Source: Poecilobothrus nobilitatus
Lineage: Eukaryota; Arthropoda; Insecta; Diptera; Dolichopodidae
Assembly: GCA_947095535.1 (NCBI GenBank)
Contig: OX352772.1
Location: forward strand, 46,767,445 to 46,831,444
Direction of reading: 5' to 3'
DNA: 64,000 nt
A program made the translations under genes and the position numbers. The first letter of the stretch is position 1, and the number at the start of each line of letters is the position of its first letter. Positions 10,391 to 21,845 of the stretch are shown piece by piece. The notes below the pieces were generated by a model. That model worked only from the letters and a program-made list of their open reading frames with translations, did not search any database and was not told the origin of the DNA.

Positions 10391-11408
10391 TGGACGATAA
10401 TATAAAAAAAAAAAAAAGGATAACTAAATCAATTAGGTATATGGTACTTCACTAAATGAATAACTTTTAACCGTTATACTTGTATGTATTAAACATTAAT
10501 GTCTGATACTAATCTTCATGTAAAAACTGGAAACTTAATCTTGCATATTTTTGTAGTTTATTTTTATTTAATTGGACATTTTTAAAAGATAGATGTTTTG
10601 TAGGGACTTGAAATTTTTGGGAAGGGAAAAAAGAACTTTTACAATTAATTTAGATTTCCTCAAAATTGTTTTCTACCGTCACCTGTTTCAGAGCTATTAG
10701 GGCTCAAAAATTTAAAATTTTCTATTTTTCAGAACCTGTAATTTAGACACTTCTACAAATTTTCTTCTGCAAGACATAAAAATTAAAGGTAATATATTTT
10801 TAAGCGTGTTAACATTTTTTCTTAGTTATATAGGGTTCCAGAGTTACAGTCCCTCAAAATTACAAAAACTACCTATTTTCACATTATTTCTTATGTAACT
10901 ATATGAAATTTTCAAATTTTGATGCAAGTCGCAATTCTAAACAGTTTGTATTGTCTTTTGGAAATGTGCGCATTTAAAAGTCGTTGGTTTTCATTTTGCC
11001 TTGTTTTTAGTTATTTACAACATAGATTTTAACAATTAAATTTTTCTAATATATCACTAAATAAATAAGTTAACCTTATTATCAAATATTAAGAATTCAA
11101 ATGCATTATTTCATTTCCGCACTTAAAAATATTAATTTAAATTAAATAAATGTATTATTATTTTTTAATTGATTAAAAATGCATTATCTTTTACATTTTT
11201 ATGGTTTTTATCTTAACAAATATAATGCTTTTCCTCCAAAGCAAACATTAAAATATTAGAAAATAGAAAAAAAAAAAGCTTTTTAACTTGTAACTTATAA
11301 AAAATTTTAAAAACTTGTAACTTGTAACTTATATTACACTTAGTTTGTTTGAAACCTTTAAGATTTATAGTTTAAAAAAAAATATATATATATTTAACAA
11401 TTAAAAAT
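10391..11408 (+). other. Upstream region of the histone variant
   Basis: No gene is seen. At about 10595-10990 phrases such as CAGAGCTATTAGGGCTCAAA and GAGTTACAGTCCCTCAAAAT suggest decayed repeat sequence. Just upstream of the histone ORF are a TATAAAAAATT at about 11296 and several ACTTGTAACTT repeats (11286-11330), possible but unproven core-promoter material. Confidence 0.35.
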
Positions 11409-12197
11409 ATGGTTCGTACAAAAATTACACCTAAAAGAAGGTTTCCTTTTATAAAACAAAGTAAAATATTGGAAACAAAACGTAAAAATATAGAACATAT
11501 CATTGCAAACGGTATTAAAATTAAACCATCATCCGAAGAAAGAAAACAAAAAAATCGCGATGTTCATAAAAAACGTCGTTATAGGCCTGGAACTGTAGCA
11601 CGACGAGACACTCGACTATATCAAAAAAGTGGCGAAGCTAAAAGTATAGAAAATATCATTGCAAACGGTAGTAAAATTAAACCATCATCCGAAGAAAGAA
11701 AACAAAAAAATCGCGATGTTCATAAAAAACGTCGTTATAGGCCTGGAACTGTAGCACTACGAGAAACTCGACTATATAAAAAAAAAGGTCAACCTAAAAA
11801 TATAGAAAATATTATTGCAAACGGTAGTAATATTAAACCATCATCCGAAGAAAGAAAACAAAAAAATCGCGATGTTCATAAAAAACGTCGTTATAGGCCT
11901 GGAACTGTAGCACTACGAGAAATTCGACGATATCAAAAAAGTACTGAACTTTTATTACCAAAGTTAACATTTCAACGTTTATGTTTGGAAATTTTACATG
12001 AATGTGGAAACGATTTCAGATTTCAAGTATCAGCTTTAAGTGGTTTACAAGAAGCTTGTGAATCTTTTGTTATCAGTTTTTTTGAAGATATAAATCTTTT
12101 GGTCATACATGCAAAACGAATAACAATACAACCTAAAGATTTAAAATTGGCAATTCGAATTCGAGGTGATAACAATCATTTTATGCATAAAAATTAA
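11409..12197 (+). CDS. Intronless histone H3 variant, candidate CenH3, with triplicated αN motif
   Basis: An intact 262-residue protein. Residues 161-256 align without gaps to H3 R40-A135, about two thirds identical by hand. The αN segment [19 protein letters not shown] is canonical. α1 is [10 protein letters not shown], loop 1 GNDFRFQ has no insertion, α2 runs [17 protein letters not shown], and [20 protein letters not shown] closes the fold. Q68 and F84 are kept and T107 is Ile. The tail begins VRTKIT, like ARTKQT of H3. It then holds three exact 52-residue repeats (27-78, 79-130, 131-182), each with [33 protein letters not shown] and an arginine-rich αN helix. Only the third joins a histone fold. 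There is no histone 3' stem-loop and an AATAAA follows, so replication-independent expression is likely. The long tail and divergent fold suggest a centromeric H3. The canonical αN and unextended loop 1 leave another H3 variant possible. Confidence 0.9.
   Translation: MVRTKITPKRRFPFIKQSKILETKRKNIEHIIANGIKIKPSSEERKQKNRDVHKKRRYRPGTVARRDTRLYQKSGEAKSIENIIANGSKIKPSSEERKQKNRDVHKKRRYRPGTVALRETRLYKKKGQPKNIENIIANGSNIKPSSEERKQKNRDVHKKRRYRPGTVALREIRRYQKSTELLLPKLTFQRLCLEILHECGNDFRFQVSALSGLQEACESFVISFFEDINLLVIHAKRITIQPKDLKLAIRIRGDNNHFMHKN
11487..11954 (+). repeat. Three 156-bp tandem coding repeats in the H3 variant tail
   Basis: Units 11487-11642, 11643-11798 and 11799-11954 are head-to-tail and in frame. 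A core of about 100 bp, from the codons for KPSSEERKQ to GTVA, is identical in all three, including silent positions. Differences cluster at the unit edges and in the helix after [13 protein letters not shown] in unit 1, LRETRLYKK in unit 2 and LREIRRYQK in unit 3. Unit 3 is the most H3-like and probably the ancestral one. Identity at silent sites points to recent duplication or gene conversion. Confidence 0.95.
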
Positions 12198-12245
12198 CAT
12201 AAAGGATAAAATTTTAAGAATCAAATTAAGTACATATATATTTTT

Positions 12246-12251
12246 AATAAA
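12246..12251 (+). terminator. Polyadenylation signal of the H3 variant
   Basis: AATAAA lies 49 bases after the stop codon, with another AATAAA-like site near 12277. It indicates a polyadenylated message, unlike replication-dependent histone genes. Confidence 0.6.
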
Positions 12252-12354
12252 ATATTAAATATATATTGCATATATAAATAAATGAAGTGAAATGAAAAAA
12301 TAAGATATACTTTTTAACTTTTGTTTTCTTTTGTTCTTTTCTTTTGTTAGCAAG

Positions 12355-12476
12355 TGCCATAATGTCATTTGCCGGTATGTCACTTATAAAACGACATAAA
12401 ATCAATTTTAAAAACGATATGATATTAACAGAATTTATGTCGTTTTACTTAAAAAGTGCAAATGGTCACAATGGCA
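12355..12476. mobile_element. Palindromic MITE-like element
   Basis: TAAAACGACATAAA (12387-12400) is the exact inverse of TTTATGTCGTTTTA (12434-12447). The flanking arms also pair imperfectly (GTGCCATAATGTCATTTGCC against GTGCAAATGGTCACAATGGC), giving an element of about 120 bp that can fold over most of its length. It lies only 160 bp after the histone variant stop codon. Confidence 0.6.
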
Positions 12477-13502
12477 AAATTAACCATATGTCACTTTAAT
12501 GCATATTTGCATAAATGTCAATTTAATGCATTAATGCATAAAGTCAAGATGTTTTTAAAATGGAAAAAATGTGATTATTTTTTTTATGATAAATGTGTAA
12601 GTGATCCCAATAAAAAATAATAAAATTTTATTGCAGAAGTACAGAATGTTTCAATTTTGTTTCTAAAAACTTTTTTAATTTTTTCGACATTGGGTTCTAT
12701 TCTTGATTTTTCAAATAAAAATTTTACAAAATGTAATTATATTATCATATACACTATATAGAGAAAGTGTCCCGTGTCGGGAGCATAACGATATCTCATT
12801 TTTCCGAGGTCTCGCTAGATAATATTTTAAATTTTATTTGTTATTGCAATTAAAATAAAAGTTTCACAATTTTGATTTTCTATAAAATTAAATAAACCAT
12901 ATTTGAATGGAAAAATTTAATTTGTAAATAAAATTTACATTTTATATATAAATATGTCTTATCTGTAAATAAATAATCAATGAATTGAGTTTATTTAAGG
13001 TTTAATTTAATATTAAAATTATTATTATCAAATAAACGATAATTTTTTCTCTTTACTCTTTACTCTTTAAGTATAAAAAAAAAAACGAAAATCAATATTA
13101 AAAAATAAAATTACATAATATGGTATATGTACATAAAAAATGAAAAGTATTTCATCATCAATATTCACATTTATTGTAATATTTTTTTCCTGATTTACAT
13201 ACAGGATCACAATTAAATTTTAAAACTTACTTACAAGCAACATAATGTATATATGCTTAACCGATTCATTGTAATTCATTGTAAATCAGTTTAATCAGTT
13301 TTGTCAGGTTTTTTTTTGTTACGCTTATTTTTCGATTTTCATTACTACCTATTAATTATAATTCTAGATACTTCTTCATAAATGTCTTTTTATCAGGTTG
13401 TTAAAAATCAATTAAGTAAATTGATTTTATTTTGTGATTCACTTCCGATCAATTCCTTTTAAAATTTCCCCTAAATTAATTACCTTTAAATTGAAAATAC
13501 AG

Positions 13503-13600
13503 TGAGCCGAATGCATAAAACTGATCTTAAGCTCAAATCTCACTTTTTTCAAACAAAATATGCGCTTGAACCTGCAAAATCTAAACAAATTTTCTGAAAA
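13503..13600 (+). mobile_element. MITE G, partial copy
   Basis: GCCGAATGCATAAAACTGAT followed by CTTAAGCTCAAATCTCACTT repeats the left half of the 9380-9526 element. The right half is missing or decayed. Confidence 0.65.
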
Positions 13601-14143
13601 TTTTTTTAATATAAAATCTAATTGACTCTAAATTCAGTAAGTAGAAAATCCAGTAAACACATAATCCAGAAAATCAATAAATGATCAATATATGGATTAA
13701 TTTGGCCAAAAAAAGAAATTAGTATACGTATATAAAAATATAATTTTTGCCTAGTGGCCGTAATAGGCGCTATGAACTGATTCAAACATAGTCACGAACC
13801 CTTAAATGGAAAAATAGTCTAATCCCAAACATGTTTGTTAATTCACCCTTAAAAAACTGAACTAATCTCTAAAAATATTTTTGCAATTTAGGGCAATATT
13901 TTTGCAATCATTTGTTCATATGAATTAAACGCCAAACTTCAAAAATAAACATTCCAAAAAATGAAATAAGCTCAAAAAAAAAAATTAACTTAATTCCAAA
14001 AAGAATGAACTGATCTCCAAAAAATAGCCGACGAGTTAAACCGAAAAGAAATAAATTATAAAATCTGTTAATTACAAAATATTTTAAGTGCTTTCTTATG
14101 TAAAAACAAGTAAATGTAATAGTAAGTCGATGCAACCGATTTA

Positions 14144-14864
14144 TTTATACCCTACACCTAAAAAATTCAAATTAAATTAAAAATCCACAAGTTATTTTAG
14201 TTAGGTATTTAATATAAGCTAAAAAAAAATAAATGCTTTTACAATCTATGTACAAAATTTCAGGTTTCTGTCTTTATTAAATTCGAAGATATGCGTGTTA
14301 GGTCTTGGGAAGTGTGTGATGGCACCCGGACCACCACCCCAATCTATCTCAAATTTTAGAGACATCATCAGAACAGGATAGAACACTTTTATATCAAATT
14401 TCAAGTTTTTATATTTATTAATTTCGAAGATATGCTTGTTCGGTTTTGGGAGTTGTGTGGGAGATACCCGAACAATTCCAATTCTTCTGAAATTTTGGGC
14501 AAATTTGGATTCAGGGAACAACACCCTCGTATGAAATTTGCTTTTTCTATCTTTATTAATTTCGAAGATATGCGTATTCGGTTTTGGGAGTTGAATGGGA
14601 GGTATACGAACCCATGATCCGATTTCGCAAATTTGCAATCCCCGTCGTACCTTAGTCATTGTTAACCTACAGTATAAATTTCATCAAGATAGCATCATTA
14701 TTTTTTGAGTTATCGTGCGTACGGACGGACGGACATCGCTAAATCGACTCAGGAGGTGATCCTGATTCAGAATATATATGTCCATATCTAACTCCCATCC
14801 TTTTGGTGGCTACAAACATCATACCAAAGTTAATATACCCTATGCTTTAGGTGTAGGGTATAAA
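14144..14864. mobile_element. DNA-transposon-like element with perfect 19-bp TIRs and internal tandem repeats
   Basis: TTTATACCCTACACCTAAA at 14144-14162 is the exact inverse of TTTAGGTGTAGGGTATAAA at 14846-14864. Inside are three tandem units of about 140 bp, each with a version of TTTATTAATTTCGAAGATAT and GGTTTTGGGAGTTG. Near the right end is GTACGGACGGACGGACATCG, followed by AAATCGACTC and a conserved run to the TIR. The right-hand third resembles dispersed sequences I know from fly genomes. Minus-strand open frames of up to 137 codons only read the repeats, so no transposase is encoded. Confidence 0.8.
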
Positions 14865-14869
14865 AAATA

Positions 14870-15175
14870 ATTGGCAGGGATTTTAGAGTTGGTTAGAAAA
14901 TCAGGTTTTCAATAAATTGTGTAGGGGAAGTTTGGGGGCGGCAGCCTTTACTATTTTAAATTCTTTGGTGTTGAAAGATGTATATCAAAAAAATAATTAG
15001 GAAGGAAAGTAGTGTTGGTTACAAAATCAGGATTATGTACGGTTATGACAAATAATGTTTACTAGGTTTACGGGATTTTATGTTGCTTAATTTTGTGTTT
15101 ACTAGATTTTATATGTGTTGGACTTTGTATTATTAGATTTTGAGTTAAGGAATAACAACACAAACCCTGTTTTTT
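14870..15175 (+). repeat. Repeat S fragments
   Basis: GGGATTTTAGAGTTGGTTAG..AAATCAGG and the GGGGGCGGCAGCCTTTACTA companion motif recur here, with a second decayed unit (AGTGTTGGTTACAAAATCAG) at about 15010. Confidence 0.6.
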
Positions 15176-16305
15176 TTTTTGGCAGAAGAATTATTAATTA
15201 ACGTGAGTTGATTGCATACATTTTCCTATTTAATAAACATTATAAAATTAATAAGTTAATGTATACTATATACACACATATACAAACGTATTTTATTTTA
15301 TTTCTTTTAATAGTTTTATTTTTATATATGTGTACAGGCACATAATATTTGAAAACTAGAAGTTTAAACAGTAGTTTATTTCATTTTGATAACCTTTTTT
15401 TTCTTTCTTCTATTATGTGTTTTTTTTTCTCACAATGTTTGATTTTTTTTATCTTTAAAAAAAGCACAAAAATTTTTTAAGCTTTATTCGCTCTGAAAAA
15501 GTATTCTTCAAAATGAATTCATTAGACAAAAAATTTGGGTTCTTCAAATTATCAAAAAAAAAAAAAACAAAAAAAAACTTACTAAAAGTTGAAAACTATT
15601 AAAAAAACACGTTTTCTAAGCTACAAAAAAAAAGCCACAAAATAAAAAAAATACGAAACTTAAGTTTTTATCAAATAAAAAAATAACTATAATTATATAT
15701 ACATATCTATGTATGTAAATATGTACCTAAATTAAAACTTTTTAAAAGTTTTTATTTTGGTTTTTTTTTTCAATATTTATTTTGTCAGTCCTTTTGTTTA
15801 TATAATTTTTACTTTAACTGAAGACTTTTTTACTTTAAAAAAATATTTTTTAATTTTAAGTGGAGATGTTTGACTTGAAGTGAATATTTTGTTCTTTAAA
15901 TAAACAAATTTTTATTTTGAAGAATCTCTACCTACTTCAGTAATTTATGTTGTATAAATAATTAATATACATTAATATTAATTTAATTATACATTATATT
16001 AATTTCATATACATACATATATTATGTGGACCAGATATTTATGTATCTGATATTGAAGTATATATGTACATATAACATATATGTATGTATATTATATATA
16101 ATTTTATACCTTAAATTTTTATTACAAATGTCTTCCCTTAAAGTAGAAAAACTTCATTTAAAATAAAAATTTCTTCACTTGAAGTAAAAAATCTTCACTT
16201 AAAGTAAAAATTTCTTCTTTCAAGGTGGAAATGTCTTCAATTAAAGTAAAAAAAAAGTATATATTTCCTTCTAAAGTTGTTAATGAAATTTTTTGTTAAT
16301 TAAAT
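15176..16305. other. AT-rich non-coding DNA
   Basis: Homopolymer runs and AT-rich microsatellite-like stretches dominate. From 16135 to 16255 a phrase CTTCACTTAAAGTAAAAA repeats imperfectly about five times. No gene is seen. Confidence 0.5.
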
Positions 16306-16425
16306 ATGAAACATCAAAACTTTACAACACATCACTTTTCTATATGCCTGATCTATATATGCTTTTTGTCTGTTCTATTACAAACCGTTGTATTAAGTGT
16401 GACATCAAATCAATTGAACACATTT
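16306..16425 (+). CDS. Possible first exon encoding a signal peptide
   Basis: ATG at 16306 opens 40 codons beginning MKHQNFTTHHFSICLIYICF, followed by LSVLLQTVVLSVTSNQ and then a donor GTAAGT at 16426, phase 0. A short polar start, about 20 hydrophobic residues and a small-residue exit (LSVTS) look like a secretory signal peptide. If not spliced, the frame ends eight codons later. I know of no family match and found no second exon. In AT-rich DNA hydrophobic strings are common, so chance is a serious alternative. A secretion signal would not suit LRRFIP, so a separate gene would have to be assumed. Confidence 0.25.
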
Positions 16426-17407
16426 GTAAGTAAATTAACATATTGGTAGTGTTTAAAAATAAGATAAGTAAATACCAACGCCTACCCGATACAAATTTGT
16501 TTTAGTTTTAGTTTTAGGAGTAATTTCCTTAAATATTTGCTCTCTTATGCGGACCACCCTGTATATAAAGTGCTTTAGTTAAAATTATTAAACGAAGCAA
16601 TATTAAAAAAATATTGTAAAAAGAAGCGATATTTAAAATCAAAATCAATTAATTTGCAACAATGTCTACAATGTATCTATAGTTGGTTATTTAACAACGA
16701 TTATTGTATTTTGACAAAATGATAATCGATTCCGATATTGTGACGTTTTTGTTACAAAATTTCTGTGAATTTTATTTTCTCATTTATATTCATCGTGAAA
16801 AATATTTAAAATCAATTTTAAAGTTTTTTTTTTTTTGAGATATTTTTAGAATAATTTTTGAAGAAAGAAATTAAATTATTAATAGTCGAATATTGTCTAT
16901 ATTATGTAAAAAAAAAACTTGTGTTATAAATTATCATATCTACTTACTTTTTTTTGTATTGAGTAAAGAAAACAAAAAATCAAAATGAAATTTGTGCGTA
17001 AGCGTGAAAGAGTTAGACATATGAAATGTATATACATTTTGTCTAGTTTTTCGTGTACTTAAGTTTTCAAAATCTTAATTTGTCCAAAAAATAATGTTTT
17101 TTACATTTTTGTCAAACTGCGCGAATAATTATTTTATATAATATTTATCTGTATATTTTGTCATGCTTTTCTTAGTTTTCGTGCAAATAGTGGTTAAAAT
17201 TAAAATAGGGGAAAAAGTAAATATCATAACACTATTATTATTTGCATTAATATTACAAATAAAGTATAGGCGGTAATATAATATTATTAAATTATCAGAT
17301 ATTAAGTTCAATATATAGGTTAACTTACTTAGTTTGTTAAGAAATAAATACTTTATTTTTTTAGTTTATTTTCCTTTCACATAAATGTGACAAGGACATT
17401 GTACAGG

Positions 17408-17548
17408 GGTAGTATGTAACTTGTTACAAACGCTTGTTTTGTAACAAAACGCTAGCGTTACAAAAATTTTTTGTTAGCATGAACATTGAAACGCTGAAAT
17501 GGAAACGAAACAAATCAAAAATCGGCGTAACAAAAGTTACGTACTGCC
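17408..17548. mobile_element. Small inverted-repeat element
   Basis: GGTAGTATGTAACTTGTTAC at the left is mirrored by GTAACAAAAGTTACGTACTG, then CC, at the right, with internal GTAACAAAACGCTAGCGTTA palindromes. A further ACGTGCTGCC at about 17970 may mark another copy. A short SINE-A tail fragment lies just before it, at 17366-17400. Confidence 0.5.
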
Positions 17549-18035
17549 ATTTTTTTTAATGACATAAAATATAAAACAAAAGGATACGGTACGATTTATT
17601 TATTTTAAATTTCTTTGTTCGATTTGACATTGTTTTATTTTAAAAATTAAAAATAAGAAATATAAGTTCAAACGTTTCGTTAAGATTATATTATTATTAT
17701 TTTTTTCCATATTTTTTCCTTTTCTTAAGAAACTAACTTTTTGCTATAGTTACTCAATAATATCATATATATACAATTACAAATATTCAATGTTTTTAAA
17801 TTTAAAAAATAAAATTAATGCGCTTACTTGACTTGAAATAAATTATAATTCTTCCAAAAAAACAAAAATTTTAAACTCTTAGAAAAACAAAACTTTTTTT
17901 TAGCTTCAACTATTTTATTACCATCATATATTATTTGTGACGCTCAAAAAAAACAAGACGTTTCAAACATTACGTGCTGCCAAAACTAGCGAAACAAAAT
18001 TAAAATTTTTGAAATAAAATTAAAATTACACATTA

Positions 18036-18174
18036 CAGACTTTTATTTCCACATATGGCTGTAAATGTCGTAAGAGGGAATTATTTTTATGACGTGTGTA
18101 GGATTCGAATCCACACTTCTTCGATGTTTAGAATGTATTTTATACACTCTTATCACAAGGCCATCGAGGTCCCC
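18036..18174 (-). mobile_element. tRNA-derived SINE, family A
   Basis: In reverse complement this carries the GGGGACC head, box A, the ATAAAATACA stretch, box B (GGATTCGAATCC) and the GACATTTACAGCC body of the 7640 copy. The 63-codon frame at 18055-18246 is read from this element and is not a gene. Confidence 0.85.
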
Positions 18175-20180
18175 AAAAAAAATTCTTTTTCCCTTTTTTT
18201 CTTTTCAATTAAAAAAAAAAAACTTGGACTCCCATGCCATGGTTAAGTAAACATGTGCGTCATTACTAGTTGTCCACCGACGTTCCACAGAAATTTTATT
18301 GTCATTCTACAATCTCTAAATTAAATGAGTATACTTCTAGAACTATTTTCCTATTTTATATATGTACATATACAAAATGTTTATATTTTGTGGTAATCGC
18401 TACAGTATCATTGAAAATTTCGCAAAGTGTAAACGAGTAACTAACCAAAATGAAAACGCGTATAATGACGATAAAATCATATGCTTTTGTTTACAAGTTC
18501 CGTGTCAAATTTCTAAATAGTAATTTTCTTTAGTCTCCATTATAACTGAAAAACTACAAAGATTATTGTTTTGTTAATACATATTTAAAAATAAAATATT
18601 ATCTTCATCATCTACAATGGCGTCTACGTAGTTACGTAGATTTTATGTGACAGTTCTCCCGTTTATATGATATATAATTTTTCGTGCTGTTTATTATTTG
18701 ATATTTTAATCATTTATTTTGGCTATGTCCATATATTTACATGCAATGGTAAAGTTACGAGTTTCGTTATGTCTCGTTACGTCTTTTCGGCTGTACTTTA
18801 AGTGTATTAGAATTTAACGAGAACACATAATTTTTTTACTTTTTATTTTATCGCAATGGACCACTATGCTTAAGAAAATTTTAGAATACTTATACTTATC
18901 TATGACATTTATTATACTCTTGCTCTCATTATTGAATTTTACTTTTTATGGTACTCTAATCATATTTTATTAATTTAAAATTTATTAATTTCAGTTACCG
19001 TTCAATGTATTTGAAGTAATTTCATTACTTTATGAGTTAAGACTGATTCGTTAACTAAGTATTAGTAAATATAATATCTGCTTAAAATATTTTTCATTTA
19101 TCTACTGTTATTAAAATAACGGTTAAATATATTTTCTTTTAACTTTTTATAATATTTTGTTTAAAAAAAAAACCACATGTAAAAAATAAATTTTTTAAAC
19201 TTTCATAAAAGAAATAAAAAATTTTTTTACTAAATAAGTAGTTGAATTTGAAATCGTGTCGTGTTCACAGGTATAAAAATCATACCTTTATTTTATATAC
19301 TTCAGTATTTATATTTTTTTTTTTTTTATTTTTTGGATAGAATTTCGATTTTATATAATAAACAAAATCAAAACGGGTGTGCCCCATGTATCTTTCATAA
19401 TTTTTTGTAGAAATTTTTTTTTTTTTTTGTTTTATCTCAAGTATGTAATTAGATGAATTTTTAAGCAAACAGGTTGTTGATATAAATTTGTTGTTAAAAA
19501 GTAAAAAGTACAAAAAAAAAAAATTTTTTTTTAAATAAAAAACGAAATCTTAAAAAGTGATCAGTGATCAGTGATCATGATCACTTATCAAAATAAAAAA
19601 AATAAATAAAAAAACATACTTATTACAAATATTTTTAAATGTGATTTATAAAATTAATAAAAAGTGTTTTCATAATAACTATATAAATTAATAAAAAAAA
19701 AAATATTACAACAAATTACTAATAAAAGTATATATAATAATTTACTGTTATATAAACAAAAAAATATGATAAAACAAGAAAATTTTATTATAAATCAATT
19801 TATAGATAATGGATATATATATACAGCTCTTAAAATTCTATTTATATAATAAATTATTACTTAATTAATTAATGTTAAAAATGAAAACTATAAATAGATA
19901 TTATTAAAAAATTCTTTTGATAAGAAAATAATAATTTTTTTTTTTTAAATTAATAATACATAACATAAATTTTATTAAATTTATTCAATACTATAGTTTT
20001 TTTTTTTTTTTATGATTTGAGAAACAACTATTATCTATGTGAAATAGGCAGACCAGTATTATTTTAGGTTTCGGCATAAAATTCCGAAAAAAAGGCCACT
20101 TCCATTTCCAAAAGACAATTTACATTCAAAAGTAGTTTACCTCTTACATCTTGCTTACCTCTTACATCTTCTTGTAGTAT
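18175..20180. other. AT-rich non-coding DNA
   Basis: I see no exon. GTGATCAGTGATCATGATCA at about 19557-19583 is a short palindromic cluster of GATCA. Minus-strand frames here are low-complexity Lys/Asn/Phe strings. Confidence 0.45.
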
Positions 20181-20184
20181 GTGT

Positions 20185-20450
20185 ATACCCTGATTTTGAA
20201 TCCAACTCTAAAATCCCTCCTAATTATTTTTTCTTACATACATATTGCAACTAAAAGCTTTAAAAATAGTGAGGGTTGCCACCCTTAAACCTCCGATAAG
20301 CAAAATATTTAAACTTTGATTTTGTAACGAACTACACTATCCCTCCATTTTTATTTATTTATTATTATAACATTTTTAGGTACATAAATATTATTGGACA
20401 AGCAAGCACTTAAAATAGTGGGAGATCTACTGCACCCAAACTCCAAATTA
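20185..20450 (-). repeat. Repeat S, two inverted units
   Basis: CTGATTTTGAATCCAACTCT, AAAATCCCTCC, TACATACATATT and then AAAATAGTGAGGGTTGCCAC. A second unit carries TTGTAACGAACTACACTATC and AAAATAGTGGGAGATCTACT. This is the reverse complement of the arrangement near 14870-14960. Confidence 0.65.
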
Positions 20451-21485
20451 AGTTTTTTATATTTGTGAAATTTTTGTTTTTGGAATTAATTTTTGTCAAT
20501 GTTTGGAATTTTTTAATTGCGGATTTTATTTTTGGAATTATGACACCACGTTATTTTAATATTATTTTAAAATACCTACACCCGTTTTTTTATGCAATCT
20601 CCTAATTTTTATGTTTTTTGGAACTGTATAGAAATTCTTTTTTTTTTTGTTCTAAATTTAACCCTTATGAATAAACCGTAGTATACACAATTCATAAACT
20701 ATATTTGTATACTTGAAATGCTTTATTACCTGGCTAGTTACCCTATGTCCTCAGATAGAAGTTAAAATTTTGTATTGAAAGAATCCTCTAAGAAAATAGT
20801 ACTGCAAGCGCGCACCACTAGCGAAATCATTTGTTGATAGAAGACATCATCAAAGTTACGCTTTAACGATACAAAAACGAACCGTAAACTGTAATTTTAG
20901 AATAAAAATAGTAAAAAAAAGAAAAAAGTATTCATTTGTACTTTGTTAAGAGTTCGCAAAAAGCGATATGTTTACATAACAGCAAAACCAAATCGATTTT
21001 GTATCATCATAAATAAAATATTTACTTTTGTGATGTTTATTTTTATTTTATGTACTTTATACGTTCTTTATAAATAATTTATAAACATATAAATATTATA
21101 TAATTTGATCACAAACTTACGAATATTTGTAAATATTTATTTTTTTATGTTTATACTTCCTTTCAAATTAAAATGATATTTAAATATAATATCTGTCAAA
21201 ATTTAAATTTAAATAAAGAAAATTATATGATACATAAAAAATGTTTCGAAAGAGGGAAAGGCGTATTGTTTTTGCTTCGTTTCCGGTTCGCAAAATTCGT
21301 AAAAATTTTTTTTTTTCTTACAGGGAAAAACCAATTATGAAGTATTAACTTCAATAATTATGTATTACTGGGTTATACTGGGTGTTTCAGGAATAGACAG
21401 AATAACTTCAAGGAACAATAGTGGAGGTTAAAACAAGCAAAAACTAACGAGTGAAATTTTTCTTTTCCGTTTAATTTGACATTTT
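20451..21485. other. Non-coding DNA, unclassified
   Basis: A less AT-rich patch at 20790-20900 (GCAAGCGCGCACCACTAGCG) and another at 21245-21300 (GTTTCCGGTTCGCAAAATTC) share GAACCG or CGGTTC words in opposite orientations. They may be ends of an unrecognised element. No open frame supports a gene. Confidence 0.35.
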
Positions 21486-21845
21486 TTTTATACCCGTATA
21501 TGCTCAACAGTATAATAAGTTTGTGATTACGTTTGTAACACCTTGATTTGGTTGTGCTAGAGCAGTAGGTTCAGTAGTTCAAGTTAATGAAGCTATAGAT
21601 GTCTGAAATCATACAAAAGATGATCAAGTTTTATGGCAATAACTTCTGTAGAATTTGGTTGTGCTAGAGCAGCAGGTTCAGGTAGCTTTCATACAACTCC
21701 AAAATTTAAATAAATACATCTCGGTATACTTAACATTGGTACTAAAACATATAAAATTTTGTAAAAGATGATCAAGCATATATTACGTTTATACGAGTAT
21801 CCCAGAGTTGACACAATCTACTCTGCTGCACTCTTCCTCGTTTTG
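21486..21845 (-). mobile_element. Dispersed family C, internally deleted copy
   Basis: It starts TATACCCGTATATG..GTATAATAAG and GTTTGTAACACCTTG, the inverse of the right end of the 42727-44310 element. It ends CGAGTATCCCAGAGTTGACA...CACTCTTCCTCGTTTT, the inverse of that element's left end. Two internal phrases GGTTGTGCTAGAGCAG(C/T)AGGTTCAG repeat 110 bp apart. Confidence 0.7.

Noticed and set aside
14246..14659. 137-codon minus-strand protein
   Set aside because: Its internal repeats are the three tandem units of the transposon-like element. Composition and context give no protein family.
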